Source: Anaerolineae bacterium (GTDB lineage: Bacteria; Chloroflexota; Anaerolineae; Aggregatilineales; Phototrophicaceae). Taken from it: a DNA stretch of 64,000 nt. Positions within the stretch are counted from its first letter, which is position 1; each line of letters opens with the position of its first letter. The stretch is from the NCBI GenBank assembly GCA_022825675.1, contig JAJDWK010000032.1:124001-188000 (forward strand). The letters run 5' to 3'. The notes beneath the pieces were generated by a model, which saw only the letters and a program-made list of their open reading frames with translations, was not told the DNA's origin and ran no database searches. The position numbers and the translations under genes were made by a program. Of this stretch, positions 1 to 8,168 are shown in pieces.

Positions 1-2
1 GC

Positions 3-1076
3 TTCGATTTTGTCTTGTTCGCCAGCACCTTGGTGCTGGTTGTATTTGGCATTTTGATGATAGACAGCGCCACCCAGGACGCGATTGATGATGACATCAT
101 CCAGCGTGTGCCTGACCAAATCAACTTCGCCATGATTGGCATCGGTGCCCTGCTGGTGATGACCACGCTCGACTATCGCCTTTTGGGCGGCTTGAGCCAT
201 TGGCTCTATGGCGGCATGGTCATTCTATTGCTGATGGTTGCGCTATTTGGCGTGCAAGGCGCGGGCGGCGCTACCCGCTGGATCAATCTGGGCATTCGCA
301 TTCAGCCTTCAGAAATCGGCAAAATAATCGTGATTATCACGCTGTCGCAGTATGTCGCGGGCCGCTATCTCGAGCTGGGCAAGCTCTCGACAGTATTCGG
401 CACAATGCTGCATATAGCGCTGCCGGTGGGGCTCATATTTTTTCAGCCTGATTTGGGCACAACAATTGTATTCCTCTTTATATGGGCGGTTATCTTGTGG
501 TCGGCAGGCTTGCGCTTGCGCCACATCGCCTTGTTCATCACAGTCGGCGCGGTGCTTTTGACCATCGCCTATCCCTTGTTGCGCCCCTATCAGCGGCTGC
601 GCGTCGAGACCTTTCTCAACCCCGATACCGAGTCCGATGCCTATTACAACATTAACCAGGCATTAATCAGCATTGGTTCCGGCGGCATTTTGGGCAAGGG
701 CTATTATGTCGGCTCGCAGAATACCGGGCGTTTCCTGCGCGTGCGCCACACCGATTTTATTTTCAGCGTCATCGCGCATGAATTTGGCATGGCGGGCGGC
801 GTGGCGGTGCTGGGCATGTTTGCCCTAGTGCTCTCCCGCATTTTGAAAGGCGCGCGCGAGGCGAGCGACCCGCTCGGCAGTATGATCTGTTACGGCGTCG
901 CCGCCATGATATTCTTCCAAACGACAGTGTCTATCGGCATGAACTTAAACCTGATGCCAGTAACCGGCTTGACCTTGCCGCTGATCAGCTCTGGCGGCAC
1001 TTCCCTGCTGTTTACCATGGCGGGCATCGGCTTGGTGCAAAGCGTCATCGTGCGCCGCCGCCGTTTGAACGCTTAA
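3..1076 (+). CDS. rodA: RodA/FtsW-family peptidoglycan glycosyltransferase, 5' end outside window
   Basis: SEDS-family membrane glycosyltransferase that polymerises lipid II during cell elongation or division. The reading frame is open to the window edge and already codes the FDFVLF stretch that precedes the first membrane helix in this family, so the true start lies upstream; the in-frame TTG at 15 is not a likely start. Visible family signatures are GAGGATRWINLG, FQPDLGTT with the Asp thought to be catalytic, HTDFIFSVIAHEFG, and the C-terminal PVTGLTLPLISSGGTS. About ten hydrophobic segments can be seen. The HTDFIF context suggests RodA rather than FtsW, but the two are not cleanly separated by sequence alone. 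gltX follows after 40 bp on the same strand. Confidence 0.93.
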   Translation, partial: FDFVLFASTLVLVVFGILMIDSATQDAIDDDIIQRVPDQINFAMIGIGALLVMTTLDYRLLGGLSHWLYGGMVILLLMVALFGVQGAGGATRWINLGIRIQPSEIGKIIVIITLSQYVAGRYLELGKLSTVFGTMLHIALPVGLIFFQPDLGTTIVFLFIWAVILWSAGLRLRHIALFITVGAVLLTIAYPLLRPYQRLRVETFLNPDTESDAYYNINQALISIGSGGILGKGYYVGSQNTGRFLRVRHTDFIFSVIAHEFGMAGGVAVLGMFALVLSRILKGAREASDPLGSMICYGVAAMIFFQTTVSIGMNLNLMPVTGLTLPLISSGGTSLLFTMAGIGLVQSVIVRRRRLNA

Positions 1077-1116
1077 TTCCCGTGAAGCGCCAAATCCTAT
1101 AAACACATAAGGAGCG

Positions 1117-2622
1117 ATGAAGGTGACGATGGACTCCAGCCGCCCCGTGCGCACGCGTTATGCCCCCAGCCCGACTGGACCCCAACATATTGGCGGCATC
1201 CGCTCGGCGCTGTTTGCCTGGCTCTACGCGCGGCGTCATGGCGGCAAATTTATCTTGCGCATTGAAGATACCGACCAGAAACGGTCCGTGCCCGGCTCGG
1301 TTGAGATGATAGTTGACGCTTTCGATTGGCTCGGCATCAATATCGACGAAGGTCCACGGCAGGGCGGCAGCTATGGACCGTATGTGCAGTCCCAACGCCT
1401 GGAGCTGTATCAAAGTTGGGCGCGCTGGCTGGTCGCCAATGGACATGCTTACAAATGCTTCGCCAGCGCTGACGAGCTGGCGGAAATGCGCGCCGCGGGC
1501 ACGGGTTATGACCGCCGCTATCGGGATTTGCCGCCGCGGGATGCCGCCACGCTGGAGGCGCAGGGCAAGCCCTATGTCATCCGCTTCAAGATGCCCCGCA
1601 GCGGCGAGACCGCGGGCGAAGACATCATCCGCGGGCGAGTGCGCTTCCAGAATGCCAACTTGCAGGATGCGGTGCTGCTGAAATCGGACGGCTTCCCGAC
1701 CTATCACCTGGCGCATATTGTCGATGATTATCACATGGAAATCTCGCATATCACACGCGCTGTTGAGTGGCTTCCCTCATTCCCCCTGCACTTGCGCATC
1801 TGGGACGCCTTCGGCTGGGAAAAGCCGCAATTCGCCCATTTGCCCGTGCTGCTGAATCCAAACGGCAAGGGCAAGCTCAGCAAGCGCAAGGCGCAATTTG
1901 TTGACCCCAGCGGCACCAGCGTCCCGGTGCTGATAAACGAATTTATTGAAGCGGGCTACCTGCCCGAAGCGGTGCTGAACTTTCTCACCAATATCGGCTG
2001 GAATTATGGCGACAACGAAGAGGTCTTCAGCACCGAGCAGGCAATTGCCCGTTTCGACCTCAAGGCTGTCAACCCCGCCAACAGCGCCTACCCAATCAAG
2101 AAATTGGATTGGCTGAACAGCCAGAAAATTCAAGCGGCGACACCTGACTATCTGGCGGGGCGCTTAAGACCGATTTTAAAAGCGGCTGGCTATGCGGTTG
2201 ACGAGAGCATATTGCAACAGGTTACGCCACTGCTGCAAGTGCGTTTGAAAAACCTGCATGATGTGCTGCCGATGGCGGGGTTTTTCTTCGCCGATTGGGC
2301 GGCATTCAAAGCGCCCGCCGCAGAAATTCTCGTCCAGCGCAAGATGGACGCGGCGGCGACCGTCAAAGTGCTGGGAGCTGCCATCCCTATATTGGAGCGA
2401 TTGCCGGGCTTTGAAGCCGCGAGCCTGCACGAAGCGCTGGCGGCTTATGCCAAAGCCAGCGGCTTCAAAAACGGGCAGGTCTTCGGCAGCTTGCGCGCCG
2501 CCGTCAGCGGGCAAAAGGTCTCGCCGCCGACATTTGAGACGATGGAAATCCTGGGCAAAGCGGAATCGCTGCGCCGCATCCGCCTCGCGCTGGAAGGGTT
2601 GCGCCAGCAGGAAGCGGGCTGA
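1117..2622 (+). CDS. gltX: Glutamyl-tRNA synthetase
   Basis: Class I aminoacyl-tRNA synthetase that charges tRNA with glutamate in the cytoplasm; about 500 aa, the normal bacterial length. The HIGH-type motif is HIGG at residues 24-27 after APSPTGP, and the KMSKS-type motif is KLSKR near residue 253. The C-terminal third has the helical anticodon-binding layout of bacterial GluRS. Start is uncertain: AAGGAG at 1109-1114 lies only 2 nt before ATG 1117, so GTG 1123 or ATG 1129 may be used; the conserved domain begins after all three. It sits 40 bp behind rodA and just before a tRNA-Gln gene. Whether the enzyme also mischarges tRNA-Gln (non-discriminating GluRS) cannot be told by eye. Confidence 0.97.
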   Translation: MKVTMDSSRPVRTRYAPSPTGPQHIGGIRSALFAWLYARRHGGKFILRIEDTDQKRSVPGSVEMIVDAFDWLGINIDEGPRQGGSYGPYVQSQRLELYQSWARWLVANGHAYKCFASADELAEMRAAGTGYDRRYRDLPPRDAATLEAQGKPYVIRFKMPRSGETAGEDIIRGRVRFQNANLQDAVLLKSDGFPTYHLAHIVDDYHMEISHITRAVEWLPSFPLHLRIWDAFGWEKPQFAHLPVLLNPNGKGKLSKRKAQFVDPSGTSVPVLINEFIEAGYLPEAVLNFLTNIGWNYGDNEEVFSTEQAIARFDLKAVNPANSAYPIKKLDWLNSQKIQAATPDYLAGRLRPILKAAGYAVDESILQQVTPLLQVRLKNLHDVLPMAGFFFADWAAFKAPAAEILVQRKMDAAATVKVLGAAIPILERLPGFEAASLHEALAAYAKASGFKNGQVFGSLRAAVSGQKVSPPTFETMEILGKAESLRRIRLALEGLRQQEAG

Positions 2623-2630
2623 TGCCGGGC

Positions 2631-2659
2631 TTGAAATCCTGCGCGCCTTATGCTACACT
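2631..2659 (+). promoter_or_regulatory. Sigma70-type promoter of tRNA-Gln
   Basis: TTGAAA at 2631-2636 and TACACT at 2654-2659 are separated by exactly 17 bp. The expected transcription start is near 2666, a few bases before the tRNA. The gene therefore need not depend on read-through from gltX. Confidence 0.7.
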
Positions 2660-2671
2660 GCCGCTTGACTA

Positions 2672-2743
2672 TGGGAGATAGTTTAATCGGCAAAACAGCG
2701 GACTCTGGATCCGCCATTCCTGGTTCGAGTCCAGGTCTCCCAG
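2672..2743 (+). tRNA. tRNA-Gln (anticodon CTG)
   Basis: Full cloverleaf: the acceptor arm pairs TGGGAGA (2672-2678) with TCTCCCA (2736-2742), followed by discriminator G at 2743. The anticodon stem GCGGA/TCCGC encloses loop CTCTGGA, giving anticodon CTG for codon CAG. The T arm is CCTGG-TTCGAGT-CCAGG. CCA is not encoded. It lies between gltX and a convergent membrane-protein gene. Confidence 0.96.
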
Positions 2744-2777
2744 AAAGCTGAATTGCCGCCTGCTGTTGGCAGCGCCA

Positions 2778-3248
2778 TCACGAGACAGAAAGCACCACCA
2801 ATTCCACCCATTTGCGGAATTCCGCCTGGTCGGCGTTGTAAAGCAGCCGCGTACGCAGCGGCAGCCCCAGCCACATATAGGACAGCTTTCGCCGTTCCTC
2901 GCGCGTTGTATGGTCGACAATCTCCCGATACCAGCTTGGGAAGCGCAAGAAGACCCGCGGATGGTCCATGATGCTGTCTTTGATGCGCCAATAGAGCATG
3001 ACGAAACTGACGAAAGAGAATACGCCAATCAAAACGAGGAAGGATGAGGGCACCAGCAGCACAAATATCAAATAGGCGAGCACTAAGCCCCATGCCAGGC
3101 TCTCAAAGAGCGGGCTGAAGCCGACTTCATCCCCGTATTTCTGGAAGGCGGTCAAAATTGGTTCTTTGTAATATCCCAGGGTGACCAGGCAGGCGCGGAT
3201 AAAAAGCAGAAAAACGCCGAACACAATAAACGGAACAAGCGTCGACAT
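2778..3248 (-). CDS. Small membrane protein of unknown function
   Basis: About 156 aa from ATG 3248. An in-frame GTG at 3293 would add 15 residues and overlap the upstream gene by 17 bp; neither start has a strong ribosome site. Three hydrophobic segments are seen: one at the N-terminus (LVPFIVFGVFLLFIRACLV) and two close together in the middle. They are followed by a basic and aromatic cytoplasmic-looking tail rich in Arg and Trp (FPSWYREIVDH, YMWLGLPLRTRLLY). I do not recognise the family. It probably shares a transcript with the large polytopic protein gene 28 bp upstream. Its 3' end faces tRNA-Gln. Confidence 0.65.
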   Translation of the reverse strand: MSTLVPFIVFGVFLLFIRACLVTLGYYKEPILTAFQKYGDEVGFSPLFESLAWGLVLAYLIFVLLVPSSFLVLIGVFSFVSFVMLYWRIKDSIMDHPRVFLRFPSWYREIVDHTTREERRKLSYMWLGLPLRTRLLYNADQAEFRKWVELVVLSVS

Positions 3249-3276
3249 CAGCGCTGCATGCCCATAACTCTTGTGG

Positions 3277-5046
3277 TCATTGCCCCTGCCCACCCGCGCC
3301 AGCGCCTACCGTGAAGCCATAGCGCAATTCGCCAGGGACGCGCTCTTGCAGCGCTGCGCTTGGATGCGGCGTACAGGGCAATGGCGTATGCCAGCATTGC
3401 TTGCTGCCATGGGTTGGAATGTTTACAACAAGCCCGCTGTCGGTTGTAAATTGGCTGTACTCCGTTTGCCAATGCAGATGAAAGCCGCGGTCAGGTCCCG
3501 CCGGGAGCGGTCCCGTCCCTTGACTCAGCACCAGAACAAACACATAAGCGGCGCATATCAACATTAGCGCGTAGACAATGCCCAGGCGAATTTGCAGTGG
3601 CTGCGACTGCCAGGCAAGAAACGCCAGCACTGCCGAAACCGCCGCCAAGTTCCAGAAAAGGTAACGCACATATTTGATTTCGGGAAGGCTGACGAACCAA
3701 ACCGCCAGCATCAGCAGCATCGGCGCGAGCAGCCACAAGCCCAACTCGGGGGTATAGCGTTGGCGATGGCGCGCTCTGCCTGCGCCATAGAGCGCCAGCG
3801 CCGCAATTGTGATAACGCTGGGCAGCATTGTGGAGAAAAAGTTGCTGACGAAGTTAAGCAGCCAGGGACCGAGCCAATCGCTGGACGCAAGCACAAGCGC
3901 TGGATCCGCGCCGCGCTGCCGCGTATTGGTCGCCAGGGTCTGCTGACGGTCTTGCATGTGCGCGCGCGGCATCGCCCAATCGACTTCGAGGCGGCCGATG
4001 GACTGTGGATAGGCGATGTAGCCGCTGGTCATCAAACCGCGCGCCGCCCAGGGCAGCAGCAGCGCCGCGCCAATTGCGGCAATTGGCAGGGCAATGCGCA
4101 TTGCCGCGCGCAGCCCGGATGCCGCGCCGTCGCGCCGCGCCCATAGAATAGCCAACAGCGCTGCCGTGCCCATGCCATAGACAACATAACTCTGCTTTAC
4201 TGTCATGCCCAGGAGGATCAAAATCGCCAGGCGCATGACCTGGTAATGGCTATAGCCCGATTTGTCATTCCAGTCTTGCAGGATATCCAGCATGTAAATC
4301 AGCGTGAGAAAGCCGAGGATATCCACAACGGTATCGGTCAAATAATGCGTTATGCCGCTCCAGCTAGTGGTGTAATGCAATACGAATGGTATCGTCAGCA
4401 GCGCCGCAATCCAGGACCAGCGGATGCGCTCGGGCTCTCGGCAGCGGTAGAGCGCGAGGGCGCAGCAGATGGCATAGGCTAAATAGACCAGGAGCAGCAA
4501 GCCAGTCGCAATTCTATACGATATTCCTGACCAAATCGCTGTATCCAAGAGCGCGTTATACAGGTAGACAGAGTGATTGTAAGCGAGCGAAGCAAAGAGA
4601 TTGCCCAAGCCAGGCACGATGGCATAGCTGTCTATCCACATCACCGCCTGCAGGTCGCGGAAGCCGGTATCAAAGGCTAACGGCATGCCCAGCGCCCGAT
4701 TCGCAAACCACAATAGCAGCAAAGAGAAAAACAGCAAAAAGCCGTGCTGCTGGCGCAAATGCTTGAGGGCGCTGCCCAGCGCGCGGCGGCGCGACAGCAG
4801 CATCACGCTGGCGACAAGCGCGAAGAATATCAGGATAGCATCATTGACGGGGAAGAAAAAATGCCAGAACTGCAGCGCGCCAATCGCCAGCGCCCAGCCC
4901 AGCCAGAAGCTGTCAATCAGCAGCCAGCCTGTCAGCTGCTTCTGCCCCAGCGCGCGCAGCGCCAGCAAACCCAGCCCGCAGAATATCAAGAAGAATGCCA
5001 GCCAACTGGCGGCAACCCATCCCATCGCTGCAGCAAGTTCCAGCAT
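3277..5046 (-). CDS. Large polytopic membrane protein, LIC_10190-like
   Basis: About 589 aa with roughly twelve or more hydrophobic helices, interrupted by a 50-residue soluble loop after residue 340. A hydrophilic C-terminal tail contains a CWHTPLPCTPHP motif. The helix-loop pattern, the early acidic loop (LAFDTGFRDLQ) and the Cys/Pro-rich tail resemble LIC_10190-type membrane proteins and, more distantly, membrane glycosyltransferases. This assignment is from memory of the pattern and is tentative; no reaction is known. ATG 5046 is preferred over in-frame TTG 5058 because GAGG precedes it at about 12 nt. A TATACT -10-like element at 5103-5108 (minus strand) lies upstream, without a convincing -35. 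Confidence 0.7.
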   Translation of the reverse strand: MLELAAAMGWVAASWLAFFLIFCGLGLLALRALGQKQLTGWLLIDSFWLGWALAIGALQFWHFFFPVNDAILIFFALVASVMLLSRRRALGSALKHLRQQHGFLLFFSLLLLWFANRALGMPLAFDTGFRDLQAVMWIDSYAIVPGLGNLFASLAYNHSVYLYNALLDTAIWSGISYRIATGLLLLVYLAYAICCALALYRCREPERIRWSWIAALLTIPFVLHYTTSWSGITHYLTDTVVDILGFLTLIYMLDILQDWNDKSGYSHYQVMRLAILILLGMTVKQSYVVYGMGTAALLAILWARRDGAASGLRAAMRIALPIAAIGAALLLPWAARGLMTSGYIAYPQSIGRLEVDWAMPRAHMQDRQQTLATNTRQRGADPALVLASSDWLGPWLLNFVSNFFSTMLPSVITIAALALYGAGRARHRQRYTPELGLWLLAPMLLMLAVWFVSLPEIKYVRYLFWNLAAVSAVLAFLAWQSQPLQIRLGIVYALMLICAAYVFVLVLSQGTGPLPAGPDRGFHLHWQTEYSQFTTDSGLVVNIPTHGSKQCWHTPLPCTPHPSAALQERVPGELRYGFTVGAGAGGQGQ

Positions 5047-5190
5047 CGACAGCCGCAACCTCGTACTTCACCCGTGCGCTAGCATGCGCTCGCGGAGTCT
5101 AGAGTATACCCGCTAACGCAATCATTGAGGACTCGCCAGCCGCGAAATGATATAGCATGTACCCTGCGGATTTGCGGGGGACTTTGAGGA

Positions 5191-5535
5191 TTAGCGCCGT
5201 TCTTTCAGGCGGGCGGATTTGCCGGTGCGCTCGCGCAAATAATAGAGTTGGGCGCGGCGCACCTTGGCGCGGCGCGCAATTTCGATTTTCTCCAGCCGCG
5301 GGCTGTGGAGGAGAAAGGTCCTTTCCACGCCGATGCCATGGCTGGCGATGCGGCGGACGGTGAAATTGGCTTCGTTGCCGCCCTTGCGCGCGCGGATAAC
5401 CGTGCCTTGGAAAACTTGTACACGCTCGCGCGTACCTTCCACGATACGCACATGAACCCGAACTGTGTCGCCGGCTTCAACTTTTGGGTGTTTATCATTC
5501 TTGGCGACCAGCGCTTGCACTAGCTCCTGGCTCAT
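5191..5535 (-). CDS. rplS: 50S ribosomal protein L19
   Basis: 114 aa, the standard L19 length; a component of the large ribosomal subunit at the interface with the small subunit. Conserved stretches include [50 protein letters not shown] and [13 protein letters not shown]. It starts at ATG 5535 behind a GGAAGGA ribosome site. Here it stands alone, without the rpsP-rimM-trmD genes that often accompany it. A UUCG-capped hairpin plus T-run sits immediately before the ribosome site and may control its expression. Confidence 0.98.
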   Translation of the reverse strand: MSQELVQALVAKNDKHPKVEAGDTVRVHVRIVEGTRERVQVFQGTVIRARKGGNEANFTVRRIASHGIGVERTFLLHSPRLEKIEIARRAKVRRAQLYYLRERTGKSARLKERR

Positions 5536-5552
5536 GGCAGAGATCCTTCCGC

Positions 5553-5574
5553 AAAAATACGCCCGAAGGCGTAT
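5553..5574 (-). terminator. Terminator-like hairpin in the rplS leader
   Basis: Read on the minus strand, ATACGCC-TTCG-GGCGTAT forms a perfect 7-bp stem with a UUCG tetraloop and is followed at once by T5. It ends about 18 nt before the rplS start codon, just in front of its ribosome site. It could end transcripts from the LysM lipoprotein gene (stop at 5683), or act as an attenuator or L19-binding leader for rplS. Confidence 0.7.
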
Positions 5575-5682
5575 ATCATTTCCCGTGTTTTCAAGGCATT
5601 AGCCTAACAAATGCCCCCGCGATGCGCAAGGGTGAGTGTGAAAAATACTGACAATGCCTGGCGCTGCTGGCAGCAAGCATGA

Positions 5683-6630
5683 TTATGGCATTTGCAGGAT
5701 ATCGCCTGTAGAGACGCTGTTGATATCGGTGATATTGTTCAGCGCGGCAAGCGCGTCTACGGTAGTGCCGTTGCGCAACGCTATCAAGAAAAGCGTATCG
5801 CCTTCTTGTACGGTATAGGCGCCGCTGGGTACTGCCTGGCTCAAAGCCTGGGCGCTGACGCCGCTGGCAGCGCGCTGAGCATTATTCAGCAGCGTCGCTT
5901 GCGCCTGTTCTACGAGATCGTCGCGCGCATCAGGCAGCGCGGCGACCGCCACTTCTTCGGGCTCGTTTGTCGGCGGCAATGTGGCTGGGTCGATAGTTGG
6001 GCTGGGGATGGAAGTGGGCGGCGGCACAAAACCGGTGCTGCCGCAAAGCGGGATGATAATGCGCTGCCCGACAGCAATCACATCAGGGTTGGCAATGGCG
6101 CTGGCGGCGGCAATTTGATCTACGGTCACGCCATAGGCAAGCGCCAGTTGGAACAAGGTCTCGCCCGCGCGTATCTCGTGCACACAGTCTTCGCCTGGCG
6201 GCACTGTCGCGCGAACAAGCGGGACCGCCGTCGCCGCTGGCGCGGGGGGGCTGGTGCTTTGCACATCGCTTTGCGGCGGCGCGCCCAACCCGGGCACTTC
6301 CGCGGTCAGTTGCGCTATCAAAGCTGTGGCAGAGAGCGCGAATTCGTCTATCGGCGGCGGGGCTTTTGTGGGCGGCGGCTGGGTAGCCGGGACGATTACC
6401 GCGGTCGGTATCAGCGGGATTTCTTCAGGCGGCACCGCGGTTGGTATCGGCGCGACCGCCTCGGGCGCGACAACAGTTGCTACCGGCGCGATGGCGGTGA
6501 CGGTGGCGTATTCACGGGCGACCGGCTGCCGCTCCAGCGCCTCCGATGTATCGCGGAAGCAGGCGGTTAAGCCCAGCACAAGCGCTATACACAGCAAGAA
6601 CAGCTCATACCGCCGCCAGCCAGTCTTCAT
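5683..6630 (-). CDS. LysM-domain lipoprotein
   Basis: 315-aa lipoprotein expected to bind peptidoglycan. The start at ATG 6630 (MKTGWRR) gives a clean type II signal peptide with lipobox LTAC at residues 21-24, and GAGGAG lies 10 nt upstream; earlier in-frame starts would lengthen the signal unnaturally. A Pro/Thr/Ala-rich linker follows. Two LysM repeats are visible, one in the middle (EIRAGETLFQLALAYGVTVD) and one at the C-terminus (YTVQEGDTLFLIALRNGTTV). Attached by its lipid and holding the wall through LysM, it would act as a scaffold; no catalytic domain is seen. It has its own promoter and is followed by the hairpin in front of rplS. Confidence 0.88.
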   Translation of the reverse strand: MKTGWRRYELFLLCIALVLGLTACFRDTSEALERQPVAREYATVTAIAPVATVVAPEAVAPIPTAVPPEEIPLIPTAVIVPATQPPPTKAPPPIDEFALSATALIAQLTAEVPGLGAPPQSDVQSTSPPAPAATAVPLVRATVPPGEDCVHEIRAGETLFQLALAYGVTVDQIAAASAIANPDVIAVGQRIIIPLCGSTGFVPPPTSIPSPTIDPATLPPTNEPEEVAVAALPDARDDLVEQAQATLLNNAQRAASGVSAQALSQAVPSGAYTVQEGDTLFLIALRNGTTVDALAALNNITDINSVSTGDILQMP

Positions 6631-6704
6631 GTAGCGCCCACTCCTCATCACAGGGTTCAGCCCCGCCTGATAGGCAGCGGCTGTTCCCAAAGCTTCTGGA
6701 ATTC

Positions 6705-6732
6705 ATTATAGGCAGAATGCGGGATGGCACAA
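6705..6732 (-). promoter_or_regulatory. Promoter of the LysM lipoprotein gene
   Basis: On the minus strand TTGTGC (6727-6732) and a perfect TATAAT (6705-6710) are 16 bp apart. The -35 match is weak. Two direct GGCACAA copies, starting at 6726 and 6741, lie at and just upstream of the -35 and could be an operator. Confidence 0.6.
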
Positions 6733-6777
6733 ACGAGATTGGCACAAGCTTTGCCACATTGTTTGAGCGGCGGCGAG

Positions 6778-7596
6778 CTAGAGTATGCCAGCGGCGGTGG
6801 CAGCCAATATCAGCAGCCCCGCCAGCACGCGATAATAGCCGAAGACGAGAAAACTGTTGCGCGCCACAAAATTCAGCAGCCAATCAATTGCCAGCCAGGC
6901 AAAAACTGCCGCCAGCGCCGCGCCCAGGAACAACATGGCGAGCTGCTCCTGATTCAAATATCCCAGCGAACTCCATAGCTTATACACAGTCGTGCCGCCC
7001 AACAGCGGGATCGCCAGAAAAAAGGAAAACTCGGTAGCCGCCCGCCGGCTGAGCCCCGCCAGCATCCCGCCGATGATGGCGCTGCCAGAGCGCGATACGC
7101 CAGGCACAAGCGCCAGAATTTGCAGGCAGCCGATAACAAGCGCCTGCCGCCAGCTGACCGCCAGCAGCGCCGTCCCATCCCCGCCCTCAGCCTCAGCGAA
7201 GCGGGGGGCGCGCTCCAGCAGCAGGAATATCAAACCGCCGCCGATGAGAGAAAGCGCGATGACATCAGGTGAAAATAGATGGGTTTCAATCGCCTCTTGA
7301 AAGCTGAAGCCCACGACAGCCGTTGGGATGCAGGCGAGCGCGATGGCGCGCCAGAAGCCCCGCGCTTGTGGCGAGCTGGGCAAAGCCCGCGCCTGGGCGA
7401 GTAATGTCCGGCGGTAATAGACCAGCACCGCCAGCACCGCGCCCAGTTGGATGAATATCTCGAAAGTAGAGCCAACTGCGTCGAAGTTCAGCAGCGCTTT
7501 GCCCACGATGAGATGCCCGGTGGAGGACACGGGCAGGAATTCGGTTAGGCCCTCTAGCAGCGCCAGCAGCGCTACTTTGACAATATCTTCAAGCAT
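6778..7596 (-). CDS. uppP: Undecaprenyl-diphosphatase
   Basis: Integral membrane phosphatase (BacA/UppP) that converts undecaprenyl diphosphate to the monophosphate, recycling the lipid carrier for peptidoglycan; associated with bacitracin resistance. At 272 aa it has the normal length. The catalytic signatures are present: EGLTEFLPVSSTGH at residues 15-28, which contains the ExxxE motif, and PGVSRSGSA at about 165-173 with the essential Arg. Six or more hydrophobic helices are seen. It lies 24 bp behind crcB on the same strand and is probably transcribed from the promoter upstream of crcB. Confidence 0.97.
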   Translation of the reverse strand: MLEDIVKVALLALLEGLTEFLPVSSTGHLIVGKALLNFDAVGSTFEIFIQLGAVLAVLVYYRRTLLAQARALPSSPQARGFWRAIALACIPTAVVGFSFQEAIETHLFSPDVIALSLIGGGLIFLLLERAPRFAEAEGGDGTALLAVSWRQALVIGCLQILALVPGVSRSGSAIIGGMLAGLSRRAATEFSFFLAIPLLGGTTVYKLWSSLGYLNQEQLAMLFLGAALAAVFAWLAIDWLLNFVARNSFLVFGYYRVLAGLLILAATAAGIL

Positions 7597-7620
7597 GTTG
7601 ATTCCGCAGCAACGCTGGCA

Positions 7621-8016
7621 TCAAGGCGCGCCGAAGAAGCGCTCGCCCAAAAGCAGCCCACAGGCAATTGCCAGCAGGCATAAGCTGTTGTTGATTATGA
7701 GATTAAGAAGAAAAGCCGCAAGCGAATCGTCCCGCAGCAAATCGACGCTTTCGCTGGCGAAAGTTGAAAATGTCGTGAACGCGCCGAAGAAACCGACGCC
7801 TATCAGCAAGCGCATCTGCGGCGAAAGCAGCCCGCGGGCGCTGAACCAAGCGCCAAAAAGCGCCAAGCCAAAAGAGCCCAGCGCATTAACCGCGAGCGTG
7901 CCATAAGGGAATGCGCCCCAGCGCTCCACAAGCATGGCATTGGCAAATTGCGAAAGCGCGTAGCGGGCGTTTGCCCCCAAGAAGCCACCCGCCCCTATGT
8001 ACAACAGGCTCTCCAT
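7621..8016 (-). CDS. crcB: Fluoride channel CrcB/Fluc
   Basis: Small (131 aa) four-helix dual-topology membrane protein that exports fluoride as a dimer. Family marks are the N-terminal GGFLGANARY, the central NALGSFGLALFG and GFFGAFTTFSTFASE. ATG 8016 is chosen because the predicted transcription start is near 8042 and a GGGGGGAG tract lies just upstream; the longer frame from 8040 would leave almost no leader. There is no room for a fluoride riboswitch between the promoter and the gene. Only one copy is seen here, which fits a homodimer. uppP follows after 24 bp. Confidence 0.94.
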   Translation of the reverse strand: MESLLYIGAGGFLGANARYALSQFANAMLVERWGAFPYGTLAVNALGSFGLALFGAWFSARGLLSPQMRLLIGVGFFGAFTTFSTFASESVDLLRDDSLAAFLLNLIINNSLCLLAIACGLLLGERFFGAP

Positions 8017-8048
8017 CGCACTCCCCCCAGCGCATGCCACTTAAATGT

Positions 8049-8077
8049 ATGGTAAGGCAGCGCTGAAAATCTGTCAA
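8049..8077 (-). promoter_or_regulatory. Promoter of crcB-uppP
   Basis: On the minus strand, consensus TTGACA (8072-8077) and TACCAT (8049-8054) are separated by 17 bp. The predicted transcript starts near 8042, about 26 nt before the crcB start codon. Confidence 0.72.
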
Positions 8078-8168
8078 ACACAGCAGGCGGGAGTTTGGCA
8101 AGCGGCGATTGCGCCGTGCATCGGCGCTTGATGTGCTGTACACTTGCGCCGCAGCCCAAGGGACAACA

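Noticed and set aside
2744..2777. Terminator after tRNA-Gln
   Set aside because: Only a poor GCTG/CAGC pairing is seen and there is no T-run.
5575..5660. A promoter for rplS
   Set aside because: TTGCGC-17-TAGGCT and other combinations match the consensus in only half of the positions, so no call was made.
8017..8048. Possible fluoride riboswitch before crcB
   Set aside because: Only about 26 nt separate the predicted transcript start and the crcB start codon, too short for the crcB motif.
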